From Spirochaetota bacterium (lineage in GTDB: Bacteria; Spirochaetota; Spirochaetia; DTKZ01), in assembly GCA_026418195.1 (NCBI GenBank), contig JAOABU010000044.1, forward strand, positions 1-39,464: DNA of 39,464 nt. The letters are read 5' to 3'. The first letter of the stretch is position 1; every line of letters begins with the position of its first letter. The position numbers and the translations under genes were made by a program. Below, one piece after another: positions 1-7,934 of this stretch. The notes below the pieces were generated by a model. That model was not told where the DNA came from. It was given only the letters and a program-made list of their open reading frames with translations, and did no database searches.

Positions 1-413
1 TTCGAGAGGACGAAGTAGCGGCATCCCACATGGGAATCCATCTCTTCGGGTATAAAACCCTCGCCTTTACCCTATCCTGTGCCATCGCTGGCCTAGTTGG
101 TGCTTTCTATGCTCACTTCGCTCGGTTCATCAGTGCCGATCAATTTGGAGGAAACGAATCCTTTGCGATCCTAACTATGGTAGCGTTGGGGGGTACAGGA
201 TCCATTATTGGGCCGTTGCTAGGAGCAGCCGTGTTAATTATCTTTCCTGAGGTGTTCCGGTTTTTGGCCCAATTCCGTATGGTGATCTATGGAGCGATCC
301 TGATCTTCGTTATCGTAGTGAAACCGGGGGGAATTGTTGGAGTGCGAGGAGTGTTCGAAAAACCCGTTCAGGCTATTCGAGCCAAGCGTAGCCACCAGAA
401 AGGAGGACGGTAG
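1..413 (+). CDS. LivM-type ABC transporter permease, C-terminal part
   Basis: This is the last ~136 residues of an inner-membrane permease of the branched-chain amino acid (HAAT/Liv) class; the gene begins left of the window. The frame is open from base 3 and reads REDEVAASHMGI, matching the cytoplasmic loop of LivM proteins just before the last membrane helices, so the ATG at base 30 is internal and not the start. Hydrophobic segments follow at about bases 60-120, 165-250 and 265-340, and a basic tail ends the protein. The stop TAG shares one base with the GTG start of the next gene (TAGTG), so it is in operon with livG and livF. The family carries branched-chain amino acids but also amides, urea and other small solutes; the substrate cannot be read from this fragment. 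Confidence 0.88.
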   Translation, partial: REDEVAASHMGIHLFGYKTLAFTLSCAIAGLVGAFYAHFARFISADQFGGNESFAILTMVALGGTGSIIGPLLGAAVLIIFPEVFRFLAQFRMVIYGAILIFVIVVKPGGIVGVRGVFEKPVQAIRAKRSHQKGGR

Positions 414-1174
414 TGTTCTTCCAAATGAGAAAGGTCCGTAAATCCTTCGGGGGACTCGTAGCTGTAAACGATGTGGATTTAAACGTCCAGCAGGGTACCA
501 TTCATGCCGTGATTGGTCCCAATGGAGCAGGGAAAACGACCCTGTTCAACTGCATCACCGGACTTCGAAGGGCCGATGCAGGTGAGATCCTGTTTGAAGG
601 AGAGAACATCACAGAACTTCCTACCCATCGGATTGCAGCCAAAGGGATCGGTAGAACCTTCCAGAATATTCGGCTATTCCCGTACCTTTCGGTATTGGAT
701 AATGTAAAGGTAGGAACGCACCTGTTGAATCAAACCACCCTGTGGGATACGGCCCTAAAAAGTTCTAGGTTCCGAAAGGTAGAAAAGGAAGTGCAAGATC
801 TTTGCATGGATCTATTGCACCAGACAGGACTCTCAGAAAAGAAGGACCTATATGCACGTAATCTTCCCTATGGGGAACAAAGAAAGCTGGAGATTGCTCG
901 AGCATTGGCTTCAAAACCGAAACTTCTCCTTTTGGATGAGCCAGCCGCAGGTATGAATCCCGCAGAAACGGCCGAACTGGACGATTTTATTCGATCTCTT
1001 AAAGCCAAAGGGATTACCATCCTTTTGATCGAACACGATATGAAGTTGGTAATGAGCATTGCCGATACCATTTCAGTGATTGATTATGGGGTAAAAATCG
1101 CCGAAGGAACTGCTTCTGAAATCCAATCCAATGAGCGGGTAATTGAAGCCTATCTGGGAAAGAGGAGGAACTAG
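413..1174 (+). CDS. livG: LivG-type ABC transporter ATPase
   Basis: Cytoplasmic ATPase subunit, 253 residues, of the Liv-type importer whose permease precedes it. Walker A is GPNGAGKTT near residue 37, the signature region reads LPYGEQRKLEIARAL near 152 and Walker B is LLLLDEPAAGMNP near 173, followed by the switch His in LLIEHDM. The Pro-Tyr form of the signature and the AAGMNP stretch are typical of LivG rather than LivF. The start is GTG at 413, with AGGAGG at 400-405 seven bases upstream, which favours GTG over the ATG four codons later. LivF follows two bases after the stop. Class assignment is secure; the substrate is unknown. Confidence 0.93.
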   Translation: MFFQMRKVRKSFGGLVAVNDVDLNVQQGTIHAVIGPNGAGKTTLFNCITGLRRADAGEILFEGENITELPTHRIAAKGIGRTFQNIRLFPYLSVLDNVKVGTHLLNQTTLWDTALKSSRFRKVEKEVQDLCMDLLHQTGLSEKKDLYARNLPYGEQRKLEIARALASKPKLLLLDEPAAGMNPAETAELDDFIRSLKAKGITILLIEHDMKLVMSIADTISVIDYGVKIAEGTASEIQSNERVIEAYLGKRRN

Positions 1175-1176
1175 CC

Positions 1177-1893
1177 ATGCCCCTGTTGGAGATCGAGAAT
1201 CTGGTGGTGCAGTATGGAGCGATTCGAGCCTTAAAAGGAATCTCTCTTACAGTAGAAAAAGGTGCATTGGTTACGTTGATTGGATCGAACGGAGCAGGGA
1301 AAAGCACCCTATTAAATACCATCACTGGAGTTGTAAAAGCGGTGGATGGTACGATCCGTTTCGATGGGATCGATATCACCAATTGGGATTCCCATGAAAT
1401 CGTACGGTGTGGTATCTGCCAGGTACCAGAAGGACGAAAGATCTTCTCCGAACTGAGCGTGGAAGAGAACCTATTTGCGGGAGCGTATATTCTGAAAGAC
1501 AAGAATGAGGTAAAGAAGAATCTCCAGATGGTGTATGACCTGTTTCCCCGATTAGCGGAACGGAGAAAGCAGGAGGGGGGGACTCTATCCGGAGGGGAGC
1601 AGCAGATGCTAGCTCTGGCTAGGGGTATTATGTCCAACCCTCAACTTTTACTCCTGGATGAACCGAGTTTGGGACTCGCTCCTCTGATTGTAGACAAGAT
1701 TTTCGAGTTCATTCAGCAGATCAACCAGTTGGGTAAAACCATCCTATTGGTTGAGCAGAATGCCAATATGGCACTACAAGTAGCTTCCTATGGATACGTG
1801 TTGGAAACGGGGATGATTCGGTTCCATGATGCTTCAGAAAACCTGCGAAACAATGACCTAGTGAAGAAGGCCTACCTAGGGATCACAGGGTGA
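1177..1893 (+). CDS. livF: LivF-type ABC transporter ATPase
   Basis: Second ATPase subunit of the importer, 238 residues. Walker A is GSNGAGKST near residue 35, the signature is LSGGEQQMLALARG near 136 and Walker B is LLLLDEPSLGLAP near 156, with the switch His position read as Gln (LLVEQN), which is usual for LivF. Length fits the family. A Shine-Dalgarno GAGGAGG lies about eight bases before ATG 1177. The stop at 1891-1893 is followed within 20 bases by the FGGY kinase start, so transporter and kinase genes are probably co-transcribed. The LivG/LivF pair supports a complete Liv transporter whose substrate-binding protein and LivH lie off the left edge. Confidence 0.93.
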   Translation: MPLLEIENLVVQYGAIRALKGISLTVEKGALVTLIGSNGAGKSTLLNTITGVVKAVDGTIRFDGIDITNWDSHEIVRCGICQVPEGRKIFSELSVEENLFAGAYILKDKNEVKKNLQMVYDLFPRLAERRKQEGGTLSGGEQQMLALARGIMSNPQLLLLDEPSLGLAPLIVDKIFEFIQQINQLGKTILLVEQNANMALQVASYGYVLETGMIRFHDASENLRNNDLVKKAYLGITG

Positions 1894-1913
1894 GGTTTAG
1901 AGGTGGTTCTCGG

Positions 1914-3395
1914 ATGTTGCTCTGCGTGGATGTAGGGACTTCATTCTGTAAGGCTTGTCTGATAAACGAAAACGGCGAGATCCTTGCTCTGGAAAAACAT
2001 TCCTATCGGATCACACTGGATGGAAGGAAAGCGGAGATACATCCCGATACAGTATGGGAAGTAATGGTGGAAACCATACACGCCTTGTTGAATACCCATT
2101 CTGTCGATCGAATCCTTGGGGGGGGAATCAGTACGGTATTGGGATTTGTGTTTCTAGATTCAAAGGGAAGACCTGTACGGCCAGCGATTCTTTATTTAGA
2201 CTCCCGGGCAGAGGATGAATGCCAGAAAGCCCTCCAACGGGAGGAGATTTCTTCTCGCTTCAAACGGACAGGTAGGCGATTCACGCCCGAACTCTTAGCT
2301 TCCCAGGTACGTTGGATTCGCATACACGAGGGAGATTGTATGGCCCGAATCCATCGCATTCTGGGTTTGAAAGACTATCTGGTGTTCCAGTTGACAGGGG
2401 AGATGGGAACAGATTATGCCCATATGAACTATTCTGGACTGTACGATATCGAAAAGGGTCACTTTGATCCAGTTCTTCTATCCTGGATTGATCTTGATGA
2501 AGAAGTGTTTCCTCCTTGCTGCTATCCCTACGAAGTAGCGGGTCTTGTACGGAAGTCTGCATCCGAAGTTACCGGGATCCCTCTGGGGACACCAGTTATA
2601 CGGGGGAGTACGGATGGGACTACAGCCATGTACGGAGGGGGAATTGCAGAATCAGGGACTGCGGTATGGGTGAGTGGAACGACCGATGTATGCATGTGTT
2701 TGAATGCTCACCCGATTCCAGACCCCTCAGGAATCTTGAACCAAAACACAGGTATGATTCCTGGAACCTTCGCCCTCGGGGGAGCTACAGGTCTTTCGGG
2801 AGGTACCCTTTTAAAGTTTTTAGAACTATTCCCGTTGCAATGGGAAAATATACTGTTGTCCATCCCAGCGATTCCTCCAGGTTCGGAAGGATTGACTTTT
2901 TTCCCGGGACTCACGGGTGAACGTTCTCCCTATTGGATTCCCTCCGCAACAGGTTCCATTTTTGGATGGAGAATGAACCACACACCTGCCCATTTCCTTA
3001 GAGCTTGGATAGAAGGATCCACGTACAGAATCTTCCGGATCCTATATACTCTTGTATCCGCAGGAGTGGAGGTACATACTCTTCATCTGGTAGGAGGAGG
3101 GGCAATTTGGGATACGGTAAACCAAGTCCGAACGGACATACTTGGAAAACCTATGAAGCGATTGTCCCAGTTGGAAGGGACGCTTCTAGGGGTTGCACTT
3201 TTTACCGCTGTAGGCATAGGACTATTTTCATCCCTTTCGGAAGGGTCAAGGGAGTGGGTCCGAATCCAACATGAATATTCACCAGATCTGGAGAAAACGT
3301 CCCACTACCAGGTACTGTTCCATCAGTTTGAGGAACTACTCTACAGATTCTATACAGGCTCTATATCCGAATCAAAGAGAGAGGTGATTGCATGA
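1914..3395 (+). CDS. FGGY-family carbohydrate kinase
   Basis: Predicted ATP-dependent sugar or polyol kinase of the xylulokinase/glycerol kinase superfamily, 493 residues, the usual length. The N-terminal phosphate-binding loop is DVGTSFCKACL (residues 6-16), the probable catalytic Asp is D234 in RGSTDGTTAMYGG, and the second ATPase domain contains LVGGGAIWDTVNQV. The frame is open from a GTG at 1890 that overlaps the livF stop, but ATG 1914 is preferred: it has AGAGGTGG at 1899-1906 and gives the canonical MLLCVDVGTS start. The stop overlaps the next start as ATGA. The substrate cannot be assigned; xylulose, other ketoses and polyols are all possible. Its place directly behind a Liv importer suggests that it may phosphorylate an imported compound, which is inference. 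Confidence 0.88.
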   Translation: MLLCVDVGTSFCKACLINENGEILALEKHSYRITLDGRKAEIHPDTVWEVMVETIHALLNTHSVDRILGGGISTVLGFVFLDSKGRPVRPAILYLDSRAEDECQKALQREEISSRFKRTGRRFTPELLASQVRWIRIHEGDCMARIHRILGLKDYLVFQLTGEMGTDYAHMNYSGLYDIEKGHFDPVLLSWIDLDEEVFPPCCYPYEVAGLVRKSASEVTGIPLGTPVIRGSTDGTTAMYGGGIAESGTAVWVSGTTDVCMCLNAHPIPDPSGILNQNTGMIPGTFALGGATGLSGGTLLKFLELFPLQWENILLSIPAIPPGSEGLTFFPGLTGERSPYWIPSATGSIFGWRMNHTPAHFLRAWIEGSTYRIFRILYTLVSAGVEVHTLHLVGGGAIWDTVNQVRTDILGKPMKRLSQLEGTLLGVALFTAVGIGLFSSLSEGSREWVRIQHEYSPDLEKTSHYQVLFHQFEELLYRFYTGSISESKREVIA

Positions 3396-3895
3396 GTATG
3401 AAGAAAGAAACTCGCGAAGATCAATTGGTTCCCAAAGAAGAGATGCTCGAGAAGATTAGAGCAGCTATCAAGGATCGGGCAACCTGGTTTGCCCTTCTGT
3501 TCGAAGAGTTTTCCAAAGTCCTGCCCGAACAGACTGTGGAAGAGGTGAGTCGCCGGGCTATCTATCGATTCGGGCTCCTGAAGGCACAGAAAGATCCTGA
3601 ACCTTTTCGCCCTAAAGACTGGGTGATTAAGCACAAGGAGAAGGGATCAGCTGACGTGTTTCAGTCGGAGGTTTCCTATACAGAGGAGTGGGCCGAGCAG
3701 AGAATGACCCATTGCCCATTGGTGGATGCATGGAAAGAATTGGGTCTTTCGGACAAGCGGATCCAACTCCTCTGTGATATCGCTATGGAGGGAGATCGGG
3801 GCAGGGCAGAGGGACATCCGGGAATTACGATGGATCTGCATGAAACCATTGGAAAAGGATGTAGTTTCTGTCGATTGGTGATACGATATACGTAA
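3392..3895 (+). CDS. ATC-hydrolase-family protein (L-2-amino-thiazoline-4-carboxylate hydrolase-like)
   Basis: A 167-residue protein that I place in the L-2-amino-thiazoline-4-carboxylic acid hydrolase family. The supporting signature is the C-terminal third: CPLVDAWKELG followed by LLCDIAMEGDRG and MDLHETIGKGCSFC. The conserved Cys, His and Asp residues there resemble a metal or catalytic site. The N-terminal ~100 residues are helical and charged. The founding members hydrolyse L-ATC to S-carbamyl-L-cysteine on the way to cysteine, but most relatives are uncharacterised and occur beside corrinoid or URO-D-type genes. The ATG overlaps the kinase stop (ATGA) and has GAGAGGTG upstream, so it is tightly co-translated. 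There is no signal peptide, so a cytoplasmic location is expected. Family call fairly sure, substrate unknown. Confidence 0.75.
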   Translation: MSMKKETREDQLVPKEEMLEKIRAAIKDRATWFALLFEEFSKVLPEQTVEEVSRRAIYRFGLLKAQKDPEPFRPKDWVIKHKEKGSADVFQSEVSYTEEWAEQRMTHCPLVDAWKELGLSDKRIQLLCDIAMEGDRGRAEGHPGITMDLHETIGKGCSFCRLVIRYT

Positions 3896-3922
3896 CGACA
3901 CCGCAGAGAGGGGTATGGAAGG

Positions 3923-4468
3923 ATGAATATCTACTTCTGCGGAATGATCGGGTCGGGTAAGACCTCTATCGGAAAGGGATTGGCCAAGGAATTGGGGCTT
4001 TCTTACTACGATCTGGACTGGGAGATGGATTCCATCCTGGGCTATTCCTTCCATCGTCTTGTGCAGGAGCAGGGATGGGTAGCTTTCAGGGAACTGGAGT
4101 ATTCCATTTGCAAGAGTTTTGCCCAACGAAAGAATGCCATTATTGGCTTGGGGGGAGGCACTATCCGGTATGAATGGAATCGGGATGCTCTTCGAGGCTC
4201 TGGAATCATCATTCTTCTGGAGGCTTCGATCCCAGAACTGGTTCGGAGGGTGTCATTGGCAGATAGACCGAGGGTAAATCCCGGAACCTCCATAGAGGAA
4301 GACATCCGGATCATCTGGGATAAGTATCGGGATCGGTACGAGGGATCTGCCGACATCATTTACCGCACGGATCAGAAAACCTTGGAAGAAGAGATCCGTG
4401 AGCTTGCACTGATGGTAAAAACGGATCCAAGGTTCCATGCGTTGGAATTACCGTTGAAAACCCAATGA
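3923..4468 (+). CDS. aroK: shikimate kinase-like protein
   Basis: A 181-residue P-loop kinase of the shikimate kinase family. Walker A is GMIGSGKTSIG (residues 7-17). The shikimate-binding Asp is probably D32 in YYDLDWEMD, the FRELE motif supplies the conserved Arg near 56, GLGGGT near 75-80 is the glycine-rich substrate loop, and RPRV near 115 is the lid Arg. The C-terminal YRDRYEGSAD corresponds to the RxxLYxxxA segment of AroK with the Arg shifted by one position. True AroK would phosphorylate shikimate in the chorismate pathway. No other aro gene is present, and the neighbours are a sugar kinase, an ATC-hydrolase-like protein and a URO-D relative, so a related substrate is possible. GGAAGG just upstream and GAGAGGGG further up support ATG 3923. 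Confidence 0.72.
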   Translation: MNIYFCGMIGSGKTSIGKGLAKELGLSYYDLDWEMDSILGYSFHRLVQEQGWVAFRELEYSICKSFAQRKNAIIGLGGGTIRYEWNRDALRGSGIIILLEASIPELVRRVSLADRPRVNPGTSIEEDIRIIWDKYRDRYEGSADIIYRTDQKTLEEEIRELALMVKTDPRFHALELPLKTQ

Positions 4469-4494
4469 ACAATGAGATTGAAGAGGAGGACAGA

Positions 4495-5430
4495 ATGACA
4501 AAGATCGAGCGTGTAGATGCCGTACTCGCGGGCAAAGAGCCAGACCGACCTCCCGTTTCTCTTTGGTACCATTTTGGCCATCAACATTTGAGTGGAGAAA
4601 AGTTCGCTTCCCTTGCGCTGGACTTCTTCAATTACTATGACTTTGATTTCCTGAAATTGATGAACGACTATTTTTATCCTATGCCCGATGGGTACGAAGA
4701 GGTAGCTACCGGGCGGGATCTACTGAAACTTCCTAGATTCGAACCGGAACGGTGTGAATGGAAGGAACAGCTCAAGGCGATACGAATCCTGAGTAAAGCT
4801 TTAAAAGGCCAAGCATACCTGATCGACACGGTGTTCGATCCCTGGCAGAGCCTACAACGGAATGTCTGCGGGGAACATCTACCTCAATTAGCGAAAGAGT
4901 ATCCTAAGGAATTAACGAAAGCACTGAATATCGTGGCCGACAACTTAATCGATTATTGTCGCAAGTCGATTCAGAGCGGAGCTCATGGGATATTCATGTC
5001 TGTGTTAGCCAGCAAGGAACACGTGGATAGGAAAACCTACCTTTCTTTCATTAAGCCTGCGGCCATGAAAGTATTCGACAGTATCAAGTCCCTAGCTCCC
5101 ATGAATGTGGCTCATATCCATGGTACCCAGATCTATACAAAGGATGTGTTAGATTTTCCCGTCCCCATTCTAAGTTGGGAAGATCGACTCCCGAAGAATC
5201 CTTCCTTGGAGGAGATGAAAAGACTTTTCCCGGGCGTGGTAATGGGAGGAATCGACAACACGATCGTTACCCGACATACCCCTGCATTCATTAAGCGGAA
5301 TGTGCTAGAGGGAATTCAGATGGGAGGGAAGAGCCGATTCATTCTTGCAAACGGCTGCAGTATTCCCTCCTGGATGAGTTCCAAAGTGCTGAAGATGATC
5401 GTGGAAACAGCGAAGAAGACACCGACCTAA
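4495..5430 (+). CDS. URO-D superfamily protein, possible methyltransferase
   Basis: A 311-residue protein of the uroporphyrinogen decarboxylase superfamily. The N-terminus MTKIERVDAVLAGKEPDRPP is the common start of this group. The Arg-rich motif of true HemE is not seen, so heme synthesis is unlikely. Methyltransferase relatives such as MtaA bind zinc with an H-x-C and a later Cys; here the matching places read AHIHG (H207, H209) and NGCSI (C288), so the first Cys ligand is replaced by His. I chose ATG 4495 because AGGAGGA lies just before it, although the frame is open from ATG 4465 overlapping the upstream stop. It is the last gene of the Liv-kinase operon and overlaps the convergent slyD gene by four bases. 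Corrinoid or thiol methyl transfer is a guess from family members. Confidence 0.78.
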   Translation: MTKIERVDAVLAGKEPDRPPVSLWYHFGHQHLSGEKFASLALDFFNYYDFDFLKLMNDYFYPMPDGYEEVATGRDLLKLPRFEPERCEWKEQLKAIRILSKALKGQAYLIDTVFDPWQSLQRNVCGEHLPQLAKEYPKELTKALNIVADNLIDYCRKSIQSGAHGIFMSVLASKEHVDRKTYLSFIKPAAMKVFDSIKSLAPMNVAHIHGTQIYTKDVLDFPVPILSWEDRLPKNPSLEEMKRLFPGVVMGGIDNTIVTRHTPAFIKRNVLEGIQMGGKSRFILANGCSIPSWMSSKVLKMIVETAKKTPT

Positions 5431-5927
5431 ACCGGAGATTCGTCTTCCTCTTCCTCCTCGCCCGTATGCACGTGCCCATGGGAGAGCTCTTCCGGGGTTG
5501 CTTCCCGAACTCCTTCCACCTGAACATTAAAGGTGAGGGTCTGTCCCGCTAGGGGGTGATTTCCGTCTACTTGAACGGATTCCGCATCTACATGGAGCAC
5601 CCGAAAGATATGGTACGATCCATCCCGAGTCTGACCGGCAAACTCCATTCCTTCCTGAATAGAATCCGCATTCTCGAACCGATCCCTCGGGAGAGTGAGC
5701 ACTAACTGCTCATCGTAGTACCCATACCCCTCCTCGGGAGAGAGGGTTACCGAAATCTGATCCCCCACAGATTTTCCCTCCAACACTTTCTCTAGTCCGG
5801 GGATCAGCTGACCGATCCCATGAATGTAGGAGAGCGGATCCCGACCCAAAGAGGAATCGAGTTCCAATCCTTCCTCCGAGAACAAGGTGTAATGGATACT
5901 CACTACACAATTCTTACCAATTTGCAC
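5427..5927 (-). CDS. slyD: SlyD-like FKBP-type peptidyl-prolyl isomerase
   Basis: Cytoplasmic prolyl isomerase and chaperone of the SlyD class, 166 residues. FKBP residues surround an inserted flap domain: HYTLFSEEGLELDSS and GIGQLIPGLEKVLEGKSVGD at the start, PEEGYGYYDEQLVLTLPRDRF in the middle, then NHPLAGQTLTFNVQVEGVREAT near the end, the last being a SlyD hallmark. The tail is acidic (a Glu-run) with only three His, so the nickel-binding His-rich tail of Escherichia coli SlyD is missing. The start is GTG at 5927 with GGAAGGG eight bases upstream. It lies 33 bases behind bpt on the same strand and is probably in its operon. Confidence 0.93.
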   Translation of the reverse strand: MQIGKNCVVSIHYTLFSEEGLELDSSLGRDPLSYIHGIGQLIPGLEKVLEGKSVGDQISVTLSPEEGYGYYDEQLVLTLPRDRFENADSIQEGMEFAGQTRDGSYHIFRVLHVDAESVQVDGNHPLAGQTLTFNVQVEGVREATPEELSHGHVHTGEEEEEDESPV

Positions 5928-5960
5928 GATTTATCCCTTCCTTTCGCAATAAAAGATCTG

Positions 5961-6713
5961 TTAGTGTACCGCATCCTTCGATATGTGGCAACCCATCTGC
6001 TCGAATGTTGGTGTTTGCCATTGACCATTTATAAGGAGCTCATATGGTTTAAAACGGGCTTTGTAGGACATTTTCGGTGAATTGGGAACGTAGAACCCAA
6101 GATAGTAAAAATCCTTACCTAAATTCTTCGCGATTTCTAGTTCTTTCAAGACCGAAAACGTTCCTAGACTTCTCTTGGCTTCTTCCGGTTCAAATGCGAA
6201 GTATACACTCGATAGGGAATGGGGAAGGTAGTCTATCCAGCTCACACCTACTAGTTTCCCGTGAACAAAGTACCTCAGCATGCGGGTATCGATGGGTGAG
6301 GCACAGAGGAACCGCCGAAATCCCTCTTCTTGAATGGAGGGTTCCTCTTTTTCATGTTTATAAATATTGTAACGACGATACAGGGCAAATACTTCAACGT
6401 CGAAGGAAATGCTGGTTTCTACAATTTCTACATCGCGGTTTCGTCTGAGGCATTTTCTCATGCTTACGGAGGGTTGGAACTTGGATACCGGTATTCGTAA
6501 GGGGATGCAAGATGTGCAGTTTTCGCAATGATTTTGGTAGAAGATGTACCCGCTCCTTCGAAACCCTTCGGAAAGCAAGGATTCGTACAATACGGAGGGA
6601 AACTTTCTCGCTACGAAGAGGTGGGTAGTCCAAGTCTTTCCTTCTAGATATGGGCAAGGGGAAGGATTCCCTCGATAAAGAATGATGGATTTAGCATGAT
6701 CCATCCGCTTCAT
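5961..6713 (-). CDS. bpt: Aspartate/glutamate leucyltransferase Bpt (N-degron pathway)
   Basis: A 250-residue aminoacyl-tRNA-protein transferase of the Bpt/Ate1 type, which adds Leu from leucyl-tRNA to proteins with N-terminal Asp or Glu and marks them for the ClpS-ClpAP route. The N-terminal domain carries the Cys cluster NHCENCTSCIPLRIPVSKF (residues about 61-79), preceded by a typical SGYIFYQNHC. The C-terminal GNAT-like domain has VGVSWIDYLPHSLSSVYFAFEP, LGTFSVLKELEIAK and YYLGFYVPNSPKMSYKARFKP. The start ATG overlaps the stop of the decarboxylase gene as ATGA, so the two are coupled. A second ATG three codons in is possible. Bacterial Bpt versus eukaryote-like arginyl specificity is taken from family knowledge. 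Confidence 0.92.
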   Translation of the reverse strand: MKRMDHAKSIILYRGNPSPCPYLEGKTWTTHLFVARKFPSVLYESLLSEGFRRSGYIFYQNHCENCTSCIPLRIPVSKFQPSVSMRKCLRRNRDVEIVETSISFDVEVFALYRRYNIYKHEKEEPSIQEEGFRRFLCASPIDTRMLRYFVHGKLVGVSWIDYLPHSLSSVYFAFEPEEAKRSLGTFSVLKELEIAKNLGKDFYYLGFYVPNSPKMSYKARFKPYELLINGQWQTPTFEQMGCHISKDAVH

Positions 6714-7888
6714 TCGCTTAAAATATATCCCCTTAGAGGAGGAAACCCGTTGAAGTTTACCGACGAGTAACTTTGCGTGTAGGCTCCGGTAGTGAAAATG
6801 TACACTCGGTCACCCATCGTCACGGTATGAGGCATAGTGTACCGATGATGCTCATAGAGGATATCAATACTATCACACGTAGGACCTGCTAGGATGATTT
6901 CTTCGGCGGTTCCTTTCTTGGGGAAATAGATGGGATATTTAATTGCCTCACCCAAGGTTTCGATCAACCCTCCGAATACTCCGATATCCAAGTAGACCCA
7001 TCGGTACAGGTCATTCTTTGCCTTGCGAGAGATCAACACGACTTCCGATACGATTATGCCCGCATCTCCGACAAGGGCCCTTCCGGGTTCGATCCAGATT
7101 TCTGGCATCTCATCCCCAAAGTCTTCGTACAGGAAGCGATGGATTTCGCTAGCATAGATGGAAAGAGGAAGGGTAGGTTCTAAGTAGTTAGCAGGTAATC
7201 CTCCCCCTAGGTTGATCATCTTTAGTTTTATTCCTTGAGAAGCAACAGACTCGAAGAGATACCTACATTTAGAAATAGCATCGTCCCACTGGCCAATGTC
7301 CCGTTGCTGGGACCCCACATGGAAGGATAGACCGAACGGTTCAAGACCCCAATCCCGGGCCTGAAGGATCATGGTATATACGATGTCTGTGTGGGCTCCA
7401 AACTTTCTGGATAACGGCCAATCGGAACCTAACCCTTCTGTATAGGTACGAAAGAACACCCGGGATCCTGGTGCTGCTCGAGCGATCTTTTCCAAATCTT
7501 CGGGAGAATCGGTTACGAAAACTTTGACCCCTTGCTGATACGCGTAGGCTATCTCTCGTTCCTTCTTTATAGTATTTCCAAAGCTTATTTTTTCGGAAGG
7601 GATTCCTAGTTTCAATAGTTGGTCCAATTCGTAGCAAGAGGCTACATCGAAATGGGATCCCATACGATGTAAGAAGAGGATAACCTCATCCATCGGGTTA
7701 GCCTTGACCGAGTAATAGATCTTCGCAAAGGGTAGGAATTGTTGGATTTCCTCGTACCGTTTCTGCACCATAGAGAGATCGATAACGAGGAATGGGGTTT
7801 CTTTGTCCTTGGAAAAGTCCACAATTTTTTCGAATCGTCTTCGCGGAATGAAACGTTCTAAGTTGAAAGCGTATTGTGTTTTTTTCAT
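6710..7888 (-). CDS. Type III PLP-dependent ornithine/lysine decarboxylase
   Basis: A 392-residue alanine-racemase-fold decarboxylase that would make putrescine or cadaverine. The PLP lysine is K62 in YYSVKANP, the His stacking on PLP is H190 in GLSFHVGSQ, the glycine loop is NLGGG (227-230), EPGR is at 267-270, and the cross-subunit catalytic Cys is C339 in GPTCDSIDILYE. CDS with a following Asp matches ornithine/lysine decarboxylases rather than diaminopimelate decarboxylase (CESGD) or carboxynorspermidine decarboxylase. Substrate preference for ornithine over lysine cannot be settled. GGAG lies five bases before ATG 7888. It leads a three-gene operon with bpt and slyD and faces the FAH-family gene across a 46-base gap. 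Confidence 0.9.
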   Translation of the reverse strand: MKKTQYAFNLERFIPRRRFEKIVDFSKDKETPFLVIDLSMVQKRYEEIQQFLPFAKIYYSVKANPMDEVILFLHRMGSHFDVASCYELDQLLKLGIPSEKISFGNTIKKEREIAYAYQQGVKVFVTDSPEDLEKIARAAPGSRVFFRTYTEGLGSDWPLSRKFGAHTDIVYTMILQARDWGLEPFGLSFHVGSQQRDIGQWDDAISKCRYLFESVASQGIKLKMINLGGGLPANYLEPTLPLSIYASEIHRFLYEDFGDEMPEIWIEPGRALVGDAGIIVSEVVLISRKAKNDLYRWVYLDIGVFGGLIETLGEAIKYPIYFPKKGTAEEIILAGPTCDSIDILYEHHRYTMPHTVTMGDRVYIFTTGAYTQSYSSVNFNGFPPLRGYILSE

Positions 7889-7934
7889 GGATGCTCCGGA
7901 TACTCTTGTATAAAATTAGGGAGTATTCTACAGT

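Noticed and set aside
1014-1637. A 207-codon minus-strand frame across livG and livF
   Set aside because: It lies antisense to two certain ABC ATPase genes and its protein has no recognisable motif.
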